Below are positions 1-6,658 of a stretch of 14,551 nt of DNA, in pieces. The notes under the pieces are model-generated. The model was not told the origin of the DNA and did no database searches. It saw only the letters and a program-made list of their open reading frames with translations. Every line of letters starts with the position of its first letter. Within the stretch, counting starts at the first letter, position 1. Source of the stretch: CALGLS01 sp047626155 (GTDB lineage: Bacteria; Bacteroidota; Bacteroidia; Chitinophagales; Saprospiraceae). Location: NCBI GenBank assembly GCA_047626155.1, contig JBLHRR010000148.1, positions 1 to 14,551 of the forward strand, in the 5' to 3' direction. The position numbers and the translations under genes were made by a program.

Positions 1-1273
1 ACCGTAAAGAAATTTGATATTGCCAAATTCGGTAACGAACAGAGGCAACAGCATCCGAAAAAGTCGGATTTGTTTTTTTATACCAAGCTGTTTGAAATAC
101 TGTCAGTTTTTGCATGTTTACAAGTTGATCTGCCCAAAGAGTAACGATACTAAAAAGCGCCATTAAACAAGGTGTAGTTCTGAGGATACTAAAGTTCGAC
201 CATTGCCTTTGTGTCTCGACACCGAGATGTTCACGGACTTCTTCAAACGTTACTTCAACGCACCATCGCTTTAGATAGTGACGAACAATTTCTATGGGTT
301 CCAAATCCAAGTCTGTGGATTGGATAGCCATTGGTTTGAGCTTGTTTTGTGGATCGCTGATTAAGACCCATTTTATAGGAACAGCCGGTTTACCTCCTCT
401 ATACCAGATAGCAGTACCAGAAGTAATTTCCATCTCTTTGTTTGTTTCTGCATACCATTGAGAGAAAACAACTTGCTCCCATTTAGTTTCAGGATCAATT
501 AACCGCTCTTTTAAAGAAGGTAATCTTTCTCCTTTCACTGGAGGTCTGCCTCGACCACGTTTTCCTGATTGCTTTGGTAAAAAATTATATAAAGCAGCAT
601 CCATGCGAAAGCGTGTAATCCAAGTTACATAACGACGCGTATCCTCAAGTAATTCTAACACAGCATAAGAGCCGTCTCCAAGCATAATACATTTATAATC
701 AGCAAGCCATCTGTGTAGCAATAAACATATTTGTCGTGCCCAATCGCTCAAGACTTTATGTCGTTTTCCTTGTGTAAAATAATATCGTTCAGATGGAGCT
801 AAAACGGTTAAAAATGGCAAAGCCCAAACTCGTCCTGCCCATGGAATGGGGCTAAGCAACATTACGCAAACCCAACGGAGACCACTACACTTTACGAAGT
901 GGCTTTTAGATGACCGAACCGCGTCACGGTAAATACCACGGGCTTTGATTTTTGGTCCCCAACGGCGCTCTATTGTCTCATCCATACCAAAAACTAAAGT
1001 GTCTGAATTGATTAACCGTTTGATTAACAACTTGAGCAATTGCCTGGCGCATTTTAAAGGACTCCATACTGCACGACTAAGCACTCGATGGTACTTATCC
1101 CAATTGGTAATACCGTTCAATCCTAAAGTTCTTAACACACTGCACACGGTACGTTTACCATGTGTAAGAATACAACCTAACAATAACTGACTAGCACGGT
1201 CAAAAATCTTTTTTGAAAATAACGGCGAAAATACCGATATTATCGTCGAGAACTCAGGGGGATACTTAAACAT
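1..1273 (-). CDS. DDE transposase, IS4/IS701-like (runs off left edge)
   Basis: Reading the minus strand from ATG at 1273, the frame is open for 424 codons to base 2 and leaves the window without a stop. The family cuts and pastes its own IS through a DDE catalytic triad. Visible candidates are D98 in FGMDETIERRWG, D200 in MLGDGSYAV, and E340 in HYLKRWCVEVTFEEV. The last segment fits the IS4-superfamily signature Y-(2)-R-(3)-E-(6)-K (Y333, R336, E340), with R347 in place of the usual K. The following stretch EHLGVETQRQWS is typical of this transposase group. At 424 residues it is near full length, so the stop is probably just outside. No frameshift or internal stop was seen, so it may be active. 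IS4 versus IS701 cannot be settled by eye. Confidence 0.9.
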   Translation of the reverse strand, partial: MFKYPPEFSTIISVFSPLFSKKIFDRASQLLLGCILTHGKRTVCSVLRTLGLNGITNWDKYHRVLSRAVWSPLKCARQLLKLLIKRLINSDTLVFGMDETIERRWGPKIKARGIYRDAVRSSKSHFVKCSGLRWVCVMLLSPIPWAGRVWALPFLTVLAPSERYYFTQGKRHKVLSDWARQICLLLHRWLADYKCIMLGDGSYAVLELLEDTRRYVTWITRFRMDAALYNFLPKQSGKRGRGRPPVKGERLPSLKERLIDPETKWEQVVFSQWYAETNKEMEITSGTAIWYRGGKPAVPIKWVLISDPQNKLKPMAIQSTDLDLEPIEIVRHYLKRWCVEVTFEEVREHLGVETQRQWSNFSILRTTPCLMALFSIVTLWADQLVNMQKLTVFQTAWYKKTNPTFSDAVASVRYRIWQYQISLR

Positions 1274-1344
1274 AATATTCAGATTTTAGTCAATCCAAAT
1301 TTATGCTTTTCTACTGGGTTCTCTTTTTTATTCTATTTTTTACA

Positions 1345-1377
1345 TCGACTTTTGTTTTTTCAAATGGCTAAAGTCGA
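1345..1377. repeat. Subterminal inverted repeat of the IS
   Basis: TCGACTTT (1345-1352) is followed after 17 bases by its exact reverse complement AAAGTCGA (1370-1377). It sits between the transposase start and the presumed IS end, where such hairpins can bind transposase or block read-through transcription from outside. The role is inferred; the complementarity is directly visible. Confidence 0.5.
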
Positions 1378-1411
1378 GCTAAGACCACAGTATATAATTA
1401 AATAAAGATCA

Positions 1412-1593
1412 TCACAACCAGGCAATCGTAAATCAAGAGGGTTCTGCTAAGGTCAAAATTCCTAGCTCTCTAAGCTCTGGTGTTTACTTTTATAAGTTAG
1501 AAGGAGATAAGGGTACTATCTCTGCTAAGATTGTTGTTGAATGAAGTTAAAGTGTAATTATATACTGAATACCACATTTTTACCATTTAACTA
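1412..1593 (+). repeat. 182-bp direct repeat, copy of 4253-4434
   Basis: This stretch matches 4253-4434 with only a handful of substitutions: one in the coding tail, and a few in the 3' flank such as GTAATTATATAC against GTTGTTATATGC. It contains the last 43 codons of the T9SS paralogue and 49 bases of its downstream flank. Both ends are sharp. The left end meets the IS and the right end (1593/1594) falls inside a different gene. The 2610-3476 copy matches the coding part less well and lacks the flank, so the fragment is closest to the 3522-4385 copy. Confidence 0.92.
1413..1544 (+). pseudogene. 3' remnant of a third T9SS-sorted paralogue
   Basis: In frame from 1413 this encodes 43 residues starting HNQAIVNQEG and ending SAKIVVE, followed by TGA at 1542-1544. 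It is essentially identical to the C-terminus of the intact genes at 2610 and 3522. Only the end of the type-A sorting domain is left; signal peptide and body are missing. The remnant begins directly at the inner end of the IS, so the simplest explanation is insertion of the element into, or an IS-mediated deletion of, a third tandem copy. It cannot be expressed as a secreted protein. Confidence 0.9.
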
Positions 1594-2588
1594 TTCCCGA
1601 TTTAGGTAAAGGTTTTATTTCATTAAGAAAGAAAAAAAGTGAAGGTTTTATTCTTGCCTACTCAGAACCGCATCCTAATTCTACTTCAATAAATAGTGCT
1701 GTCATAGCTGATTTGAATGATTCATTTGAAGTGGTTTTTACTAAAAAAATTCTGGAAGGAGGTAACTTGTTCCCCGGTATAGAAATATTTGAGACGGAGG
1801 ATAAAGGGTATATGTTAGGTTGGTATAAAGATCTTTGGGATACTATAGTCTTCCCGCCATTATATCCTTACCCCTCAGCTATCTACAAACTGGACTCCTT
1901 GGCTAACGTAGAATGGGAATATGTTTTTGTACACAGAACAGCAAAAGAGTTTATTTCTTGTATAGAGACAAACGATGGGAAAATGTTCGGTATAGGAGCA
2001 TCGGATTATTTTTCTGCTAATGACATTTATGATCGAGCATATGACGGATTTTGTTTTTTAATCGACACGGAAGGGAATTTATTGTGGGAAAGAGTAATAG
2101 CTGATTTAAGAGACTCAAGATCGGGGCGTTTTTGGCATGCAGTTCATAACAATGAAGATGGCTATGCAATAGTAGGGGATTTGGATATGGTAAACCCAAC
2201 AGGCGTTCCGTTTTTGAATAACCCTGATGTTTGGTTTCTAACATTAGATGAAAATGGCTGCTGGAATGGCAATTGTGACAAGTACATTGCTATAAATGGA
2301 GAGACGACGACCGACACGGATGATCCTCTGACGATGGCAAATTCAACTTTAAAAATTTACCCCAATCCCAGTAATGGAGTTATTACTATTGAGTTTTCAG
2401 ATTTTCAGATGAAACAAAACAGAACGATTGAAATTTCTGATCTTAACGGGAAATTAATAACTCAATATAAGCCAATGGCACCAAAAACAATCTTGAACTT
2501 ATCCCATTTAAACAATGGAACCTATTTCATTACTAAAAAGGTAGCAGGTGAAAAAAATACAACGAAAAAAATACTAATACAACATTAA
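1594..2588 (+). pseudogene. 5'-truncated T9SS protein with beta-propeller-like repeats
   Basis: The frame is open from 1569 to the stop at 2586-2588, but the part before 1594 belongs to the neighbouring duplicated 3' flank. No ATG precedes it and no signal peptide is encoded; a TTG at 1713 is the first formal start (291 residues). The protein shows at least three blades of the type 'DGGY..G...D..L.KLD..GN..WE': ETEDKGYMLGWY...IYKLDSLANVEWE, ETNDGKMFGIG...FLIDTEGNLLWE, and HNNEDGYAIVGD...FLTLDENG. A type-A T9SS sorting domain follows (KIYPNPSNGVITIEF near the start, NNGTYFITKKV near the end). Members of this style are secreted, repeat-containing surface or extracellular proteins. Without its N-terminus it should not reach the periplasm, so I read it as a broken gene whose 5' part was removed at the 1593/1594 junction. 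Use of a cryptic start at 1713 cannot be excluded. Confidence 0.75.
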
Positions 2589-2609
2589 ACCTACAAAAAA
2601 ACAATAACT

Positions 2610-3476
2610 ATGAATTTCAAAATCACGCTACTACTAACCATCATCGCCTTCTGCTGTTCCAACACTACTAAATCGCAACAATTTGTAAACGAATCAAACC
2701 TTTGGTATCTGACAGACTGTTGCTTTTCACAGGGAGTACTTAATTGTAAAACTCATGAATATTTCTTTGATGAAATAGTTGTAATTGATACGGTCAGCTA
2801 TTATAAATTAAATTCATCTCGGTCAAATTTCATTGGTCAATTCTATAGAGAAGAGAATGGAGTGGTTTATAAGAAATTCAATGAAGACCTCGAAGAAGCC
2901 ATTATCTATGATTTTAATTTAGAGGAAGGGGATTCATTAGAAATAGGAAATGATTGGTTTCCACTGCTAATTGAGGTTTTATCAGTAGACTCTGTAACGT
3001 TAATTTCCGGAGAGAAAAGAAAAAGACTTGAGATTGCAGAAGCTTCAAACATAAATTCCAAAACCTACTGGGTCGAAGGAATAGGGGCTGAATTATCTAC
3101 GATGGACCCTGTATTTATGTTTTCCTTAGATTGCTGGAATGACTTTAACTGCTACCACTTCGAAGACAATATCGAATATCAATTAGGAAACTGCATGTTG
3201 ACCAGTTCAGAGGATTTGAACCTTGCGGAAAATCTATTTAGTAGCTATCCAAATCCCATCAAGGCAGGCTTCGACCTACACTTATTATTAGCGCCTTCAT
3301 TCAAAGGACGCTTTGCTTTGTACGACTTAACTGGAAGAGAAATTCACAACCAGGCAATCGTAAATCAAGAGGGTTCTGCTAAGGTCAAAATTCCTAGCTC
3401 TTTAAGCTCTGGTGTTTACTTTTATAAGTTAGAAGGAGATAAGGGGACTATCTCTGCAAAGATTGTTATTGAATGA
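2610..3476 (+). CDS. Secreted T9SS type-A sorting-domain protein, tandem paralogue 1
   Basis: A 288-residue protein. An N-terminal signal peptide (MNFKITLLLTIIAFCCSNTTKSQ, residues 1-23) directs Sec export. The body (about 25-205) is rich in beta-strand-like segments and contains FNLEEGDSLEIG, VLSVDSVTLISGEKRKRLEI and KTYWVEGIGAE, a pattern common in uncharacterised Bacteroidota T9SS cargo. Six cysteines in the mature part (37, 38, 46, 175, 181, 195) could form disulfides. From NLFSSYPNP (about 208) to the end is the Por-secretion-system sorting domain, with YDLTGREIH and SSGVYFYKL. Such domains carry proteins across the outer membrane for release or surface attachment. The start at 2610 is preceded by an A-rich leader (CTACAAAAAAACAATAACT) repeated before the next paralogue, which supports it. 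I do not recognise the molecular function of the body. Confidence 0.88.
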   Translation: MNFKITLLLTIIAFCCSNTTKSQQFVNESNLWYLTDCCFSQGVLNCKTHEYFFDEIVVIDTVSYYKLNSSRSNFIGQFYREENGVVYKKFNEDLEEAIIYDFNLEEGDSLEIGNDWFPLLIEVLSVDSVTLISGEKRKRLEIAEASNINSKTYWVEGIGAELSTMDPVFMFSLDCWNDFNCYHFEDNIEYQLGNCMLTSSEDLNLAENLFSSYPNPIKAGFDLHLLLAPSFKGRFALYDLTGREIHNQAIVNQEGSAKVKIPSSLSSGVYFYKLEGDKGTISAKIVIE

Positions 3477-3521
3477 GGTAAATCCCCGGTGGAAACAACT
3501 AATCTACAAAAAACAATAACT

Positions 3522-4385
3522 ATGAATTTCAAAATCACGCTACTAATCATCATCGCCTCTTGCTATTCCAATACTGCTAAATCGCAACAATTTGTAAATG
3601 AATCAAACCTTTGGTATTTGACAGACTGTTGTTTTTCCCAGGGAGTGTTCGATTGTGAAACCCATGAATACTTCTTTGATGAAATAGTTGTATTTGATAC
3701 GGTCAGTTATTATAAATTAAATTCATCTCTGTCAACGTTCACGGGGCAATTCTATAGAGAAGAGAATGGAGTGGTTTATAAGAAATTCAATGAGGACTTC
3801 GAAGAAGCCATCATCTATGATTTTAATTTAGAGGAAGGGGATTCATTAGAAATAGGAAGTATTTGGCCTCCAACACTAATTGAGGTTTTATCAGTAGACT
3901 CTGTAACGTTAATTTCTGGTGAGAAAAGAAAAAGACTAGAAATTGCAGAAGCTTCAAACATAAATTCCAAAACCTACTGGGTTGAAGGAATAGGGTCTGA
4001 ATTATCTACGATGGATCCTGCATTTATGTTTTCTTTAGATTGCTGGAATGACTTTAACTGCTACCACTTCGAAGACAATATCGAATATCAATTAGGAAAC
4101 TGCATGTTGACCAGTTCAGAGGATTTGAACCTTGCGGAAAATCTATTTAGTAGCTATCCAAACCCCATCAAGGCAGGCTTCGACCTACACTTATTATTAG
4201 CGCCTTCATTCAAAGGACGCTTTGCTTTATATGACTTAACTGGAAGAGAAATTCACAACCAGGCAATCGTAAATCAAGAGGGTTCTGCTAAGGTCAAAAT
4301 TCCTAGCTCTTTAAGCTCTGGTGTTTACTTTTATAAGTTAGAAGGAGATAAGGGTACTATCTCTGCTAAGATTGTTGTTGAATGA
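3522..4385 (+). CDS. Secreted T9SS type-A sorting-domain protein, tandem paralogue 2
   Basis: A 287-residue paralogue of the preceding gene, 45 bases downstream on the same strand. An in-frame GTG at 3489 would add 11 residues. I prefer ATG at 3522 because it aligns with the start of paralogue 1, has the same A-rich leader, and begins directly with the signal peptide (MNFKITLLIIIASCYSN). I count about 15 amino-acid differences in the mature protein, clustered in the first two thirds: VFDCE for VLNCK, SLSTFTG for SRSNFIG, EIGSIWPPT for EIGNDWFPL. From residue 167 onward there is a single change (IVVE for IVIE). All six cysteines of paralogue 1 are conserved. The pair is a recent tandem duplication, with C-terminal halves kept nearly identical at DNA level, probably by gene conversion. 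Function of the body unknown. Confidence 0.88.
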   Translation: MNFKITLLIIIASCYSNTAKSQQFVNESNLWYLTDCCFSQGVFDCETHEYFFDEIVVFDTVSYYKLNSSLSTFTGQFYREENGVVYKKFNEDFEEAIIYDFNLEEGDSLEIGSIWPPTLIEVLSVDSVTLISGEKRKRLEIAEASNINSKTYWVEGIGSELSTMDPAFMFSLDCWNDFNCYHFEDNIEYQLGNCMLTSSEDLNLAENLFSSYPNPIKAGFDLHLLLAPSFKGRFALYDLTGREIHNQAIVNQEGSAKVKIPSSLSSGVYFYKLEGDKGTISAKIVVE

Positions 4386-4804
4386 GGTTAAAGTGTTGTT
4401 ATATGCTGGATACCACATTTTTACCATTTAACTAATTTCAAATATTAAATTAACACCCTCTTAATAATAGAATAATATTCGTCTTTAGCCACATTGTACC
4501 ATCATAAAAATGGCTTTATTACCTTTGGTAGAGTCTAGTTTGGCCTTCAGTGCCTTTACAGAACCTTATTCTGTTCCTCCAAAAGCGGCATTACGCTTTA
4601 TGTCCCGTTTTGACCATTTCTTACCTTCTTTTAACCTGCCCACCTCTCTACCTTTGTTGCATTTTTGTGGATGTACTCAGAATAGTATTGGAAGAAAAAA
4701 TTAATCTATTCATCGAAAAAACAGAAGGACTGAATTGTCAATCAATTAGATTTGCAACTAAATAGTATATCTGACTTTTCACTTTTGTTTAAAACTGATA
4801 CACC
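4386..4804. other. Intergenic region without a convincing gene; possible decayed minus-strand coding DNA
   Basis: The first 49 bases (to 4434) are the 3' flank repeated at 1545-1593. Plus-strand frames of 64 and 71 codons here (4510-4704, 4550-4765) have no signal or recognisable motif. On the minus strand, the frame 4676 to 4485 reads through lysine-rich, coding-like peptide (WSKRDIKRNAAFGGTE, then an in-frame TAA at 4566-4568, then SVKALKAKLDSTKGNKAIF). The neighbouring frame at 4696-4634 reads YSEYIHKNATKVERWAG before a stop. This may be a small gene broken by a stop and a frameshift, but I cannot name a family. The last 100 bases presumably hold the promoter of the downstream gene. Confidence 0.35.
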
Positions 4805-5872
4805 ATGACAAACTACCTCAATAAAACCAATCTACTTTTCAGCATGCTTTTACTTTTATTCAGTTTCAACTTAGAAGCGCAGAATAAAAAAAGCATCTTT
4901 GACAAAATGAGCTACACTGAAGTATTGGATATAAACATTACTACAGACTTAGTAGCCATCGCAGATAAGCGAAACGACAAAAAAAATAAAGCGACTCTTT
5001 CTTTTACAGATGCTGATGGCATTTCTCACAACTGGGACATCAAGGTGGCTGTTCGTGGAAAATTTCGACGTATGAGATGTACCGAAATCCCTCCATTGAA
5101 AATTCATTTTGATAAAGATGACTTACGCGAAGCTGGCCTGACGAAGTTCGATGACCTTAAGCTGGTTAACCAATGTATGTCAGATGCAGAAGTAGGAAAA
5201 GAATTGTTACTGAAAGAATATTTAGCCTACGAGCTGTACAACGAACTGACTCCGGAAAGCTTCCGCGTTCAATTCCTAAACATCACCTTCACTGATGTAA
5301 ATACAGGGGAGTCTGTTGTCCGCTCTGGTTTCTTTATTGAAGATACGGCGCAGGTTCGTGATCGTATTGGTGCTAATAAACCTAGTCAGAAAACAGGGTT
5401 TCAAGAGGAACAATTTAATAGTGCTCAGTTCCAGACGATGGCTCTTTTTCAATATTGGATTGGAAATTCGGATTGGAGTGCTATCTTTGGACGGAATATA
5501 AAAGTGTTGGAGAAGGACGGTCAATTGATCGCCATCCCCTATGATTTCGATTTTTCTGGAATGGTAGATGCACCATATGCCGTTCCAAATACTAATTTTG
5601 GACTTACTTCCATTAAGCAAAGAGCTTATCTGGGCTTTAAAAAAAATGCAGAGGAGCTGGAAACTACCATTAAGCAATTGACCGCTATGCGATCTACTTT
5701 GAAAAAAGTAGTTAAAGGTCATGAGCTACTTGGCCGTAGCATAAGAAACAAAACTTGGGCTTATTTGAATAGCTATTTCAATGATCCTAGAGAAATTGCT
5801 TTTGGAAAGAAAGTAGAAATTCAGCCATCTATTGTTGGCGAGACAGCCGCAACAATAAGTGCAGAGAAATAG
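4805..5872 (+). CDS. Secreted CotH-kinase-like protein
   Basis: A 355-residue protein with a clear signal peptide (residues 1-25, ending LLLLFSFNLEAQ). After it come segments characteristic of CotH-like atypical kinase-fold proteins: VRGKFRRMRCTEIPPLKIHF (83-102), a helical LLLKEYLAYELYNELTP (134-150), NSDWSAIFGRNIKVL (221-235) and IPYDFDFSGMVDAPYA (244-259). By analogy to kinases, D223 and N231 could be the catylitic-loop Asp and Asn and D247/D249 the metal-binding Asp; this mapping is inference. Spore-coat CotH phosphorylates a partner protein, but Bacteroidota homologues are mostly uncharacterised exported proteins. No T9SS sorting domain is present, so it is probably periplasmic or released. 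It stands alone, with a hairpin terminator candidate behind it. An adapter-like or other non-kinase role remains possible. Confidence 0.65.
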   Translation: MTNYLNKTNLLFSMLLLLFSFNLEAQNKKSIFDKMSYTEVLDINITTDLVAIADKRNDKKNKATLSFTDADGISHNWDIKVAVRGKFRRMRCTEIPPLKIHFDKDDLREAGLTKFDDLKLVNQCMSDAEVGKELLLKEYLAYELYNELTPESFRVQFLNITFTDVNTGESVVRSGFFIEDTAQVRDRIGANKPSQKTGFQEEQFNSAQFQTMALFQYWIGNSDWSAIFGRNIKVLEKDGQLIAIPYDFDFSGMVDAPYAVPNTNFGLTSIKQRAYLGFKKNAEELETTIKQLTAMRSTLKKVVKGHELLGRSIRNKTWAYLNSYFNDPREIAFGKKVEIQPSIVGETAATISAEK

Positions 5873-5904
5873 CACTGAGCTCTTTTCAAATACACTAAGA
5901 TTTA

Positions 5905-5942
5905 GAGATGAAGTAAACAGGTGATACTGTTTACTTCATCTC
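5905..5942 (+). terminator. Perfect 16-bp-stem hairpin, probable terminator
   Basis: GAGATGAAGTAAACAG (5905-5920), a 6-base loop (GTGATA) and the exact complement CTGTTTACTTCATCTC (5927-5942), followed by GTATTTTA. It starts 32 bases after the stop of the CotH-like gene and 55 bases before the next start, so it fits transcription termination between the two genes. The U-run is short and interrupted, so it is not a textbook intrinsic terminator; protection of the mRNA 3' end is an alternative. Confidence 0.7.
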
Positions 5943-5996
5943 GTATTTTAAGTGTTTATCGAATTTCACTTTGCAAAAACCGAAACACAAATCACA

Positions 5997-6593
5997 ATGA
6001 CAAATAATATGGTGCAACCACTACAAACCTTACAATTGGATACTGAAAAAAATAAAAAGAAGAAAAAAATAAGTAGGGAGACGATTAATGTTATTCGTAC
6101 CACTCAGCGAAATAACATTGACCTTACCGCTATTGCTGATAACAAAGCAAATGTTTTGTTATCTCTTAATGCTTTGATCATCACAGTAGTGGTGCCTTTG
6201 GTATTGGGTAATATAGACTTTGTAATAGAACGATATCTTTATATACCACTCGCTTTATTAGGTGCTACCTGTTTTGGTACCATCTTTTACGCCGCTAAGG
6301 TTTTGAAACCTACGGACTTTGATGCCATGCGAGCGGAAATTGAAAAAAAGATGCCTGCCAGTCCTTTCTTTTTTGGTAACTTTTACAAAATGGATGTGGA
6401 GGAGTATTTTGCATCTATAAAAGGATTGATGACTGACTCTTCTATGGTGAAATTACATGTAGCACAGGATCTTTACTATATCGGTCGTCGATTAGGAAAG
6501 AAAATGAATTGGATACGGACTGCTTTTGATGTATTTACGATTGGGGTGTTTTTGACTTTGATGGCTTTTGTAGTTGTATTGTTGTTAAAATAA
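5997..6593 (+). CDS. DUF5706/PycTM-like integral membrane protein
   Basis: 198 residues from ATG at 5997; an in-frame GTG at 5952 would add 15 residues but would start only 10 bases after the hairpin, so I prefer the ATG. A lysine-rich N-terminus (KNKKKKKISRE) is followed by QRNNIDLTAIADNKANVLLS, the hallmark of the DUF5706/PycTM family. Then come two membrane helices (about 53-72 and 81-101), a cytoplasmic stretch with SPFFFGNF (122-129) and VAQDLYYIGRRLGKKM, and a C-terminal helix (about 175-197). In Pycsar antiphage systems PycTM proteins are membrane effectors triggered by cCMP or cUMP made by an adjacent cyclase. Many relatives in this phylum are fused to an HD domain. Here there is neither a cyclase nor an HD domain within the window, so the activating signal and role are open. 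Confidence 0.75.
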   Translation: MTNNMVQPLQTLQLDTEKNKKKKKISRETINVIRTTQRNNIDLTAIADNKANVLLSLNALIITVVVPLVLGNIDFVIERYLYIPLALLGATCFGTIFYAAKVLKPTDFDAMRAEIEKKMPASPFFFGNFYKMDVEEYFASIKGLMTDSSMVKLHVAQDLYYIGRRLGKKMNWIRTAFDVFTIGVFLTLMAFVVVLLLK

Positions 6594-6658
6594 TTTTTGA
6601 TCGCGTAGCCAGCCTGTCGGCGTCAATTGGTAAAGTTTGTTTTGGAAATGGTGTAGTA

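Larger units (their letters stand above)
1..1411 (-). mobile_element. IS4/IS701-like insertion sequence (partial, left end outside window)
   Basis: The element consists of a DDE transposase gene and about 138 bases of non-coding DNA on its 5' side (1274-1411). The inner boundary is placed at 1411/1412 because from 1412 the sequence matches the end of the paralogous gene at 4253 onward, whereas 1390-1411 does not match. A subterminal inverted repeat (TCGACTTT at 1345-1352 and AAAGTCGA at 1370-1377) lies just inside this end. The bases at 1378-1390, read on the minus strand as CTGTGGTCTTAGC, are an alternative terminus. The other end is beyond base 1, so terminal inverted repeats and target duplications cannot be matched. 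The exact boundary is therefore an inference; the presence of the element is firm. Confidence 0.8.
2591..4385 (+). repeat. Tandem duplication of an approximately 0.88-kb gene unit
   Basis: Unit 1 spans 2591-3476 and unit 2 spans 3504-4385. Each starts with CTACAAAAA-type leader sequence about 19 bases before the ATG and ends at the stop codon. A 27-base spacer (3477-3503) with no counterpart elsewhere separates them. Similarity is highest over the last roughly 350 bases. The 1412-1593 remnant shows that the array once had, or was copied to make, a third unit. Confidence 0.9.

Noticed and set aside
945..1190. 81-codon plus-strand frame
   Set aside because: It lies entirely antisense within the transposase frame, whose catalytic motifs are on the minus strand.
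3489..3521. GTG start giving an 11-residue extension of paralogue 2
   Set aside because: The ATG at 3522 aligns with the start of paralogue 1, has the same leader and begins directly with the signal peptide.
4510..4765. Two overlapping plus-strand frames of 64 and 71 codons
   Set aside because: No recognisable motif, atypical composition and mutual overlap; the minus strand of the same stretch looks more like (decayed) coding DNA.
5276..5722. 148-codon minus-strand frame
   Set aside because: Antisense shadow of the CotH-like gene, whose signal peptide and motifs are clear.
5873..6658. Complete Pycsar system (cyclase plus PycTM)
   Set aside because: No adenylate/guanylate-cyclase-type gene is encoded on either side; only an effector-like membrane protein is present.
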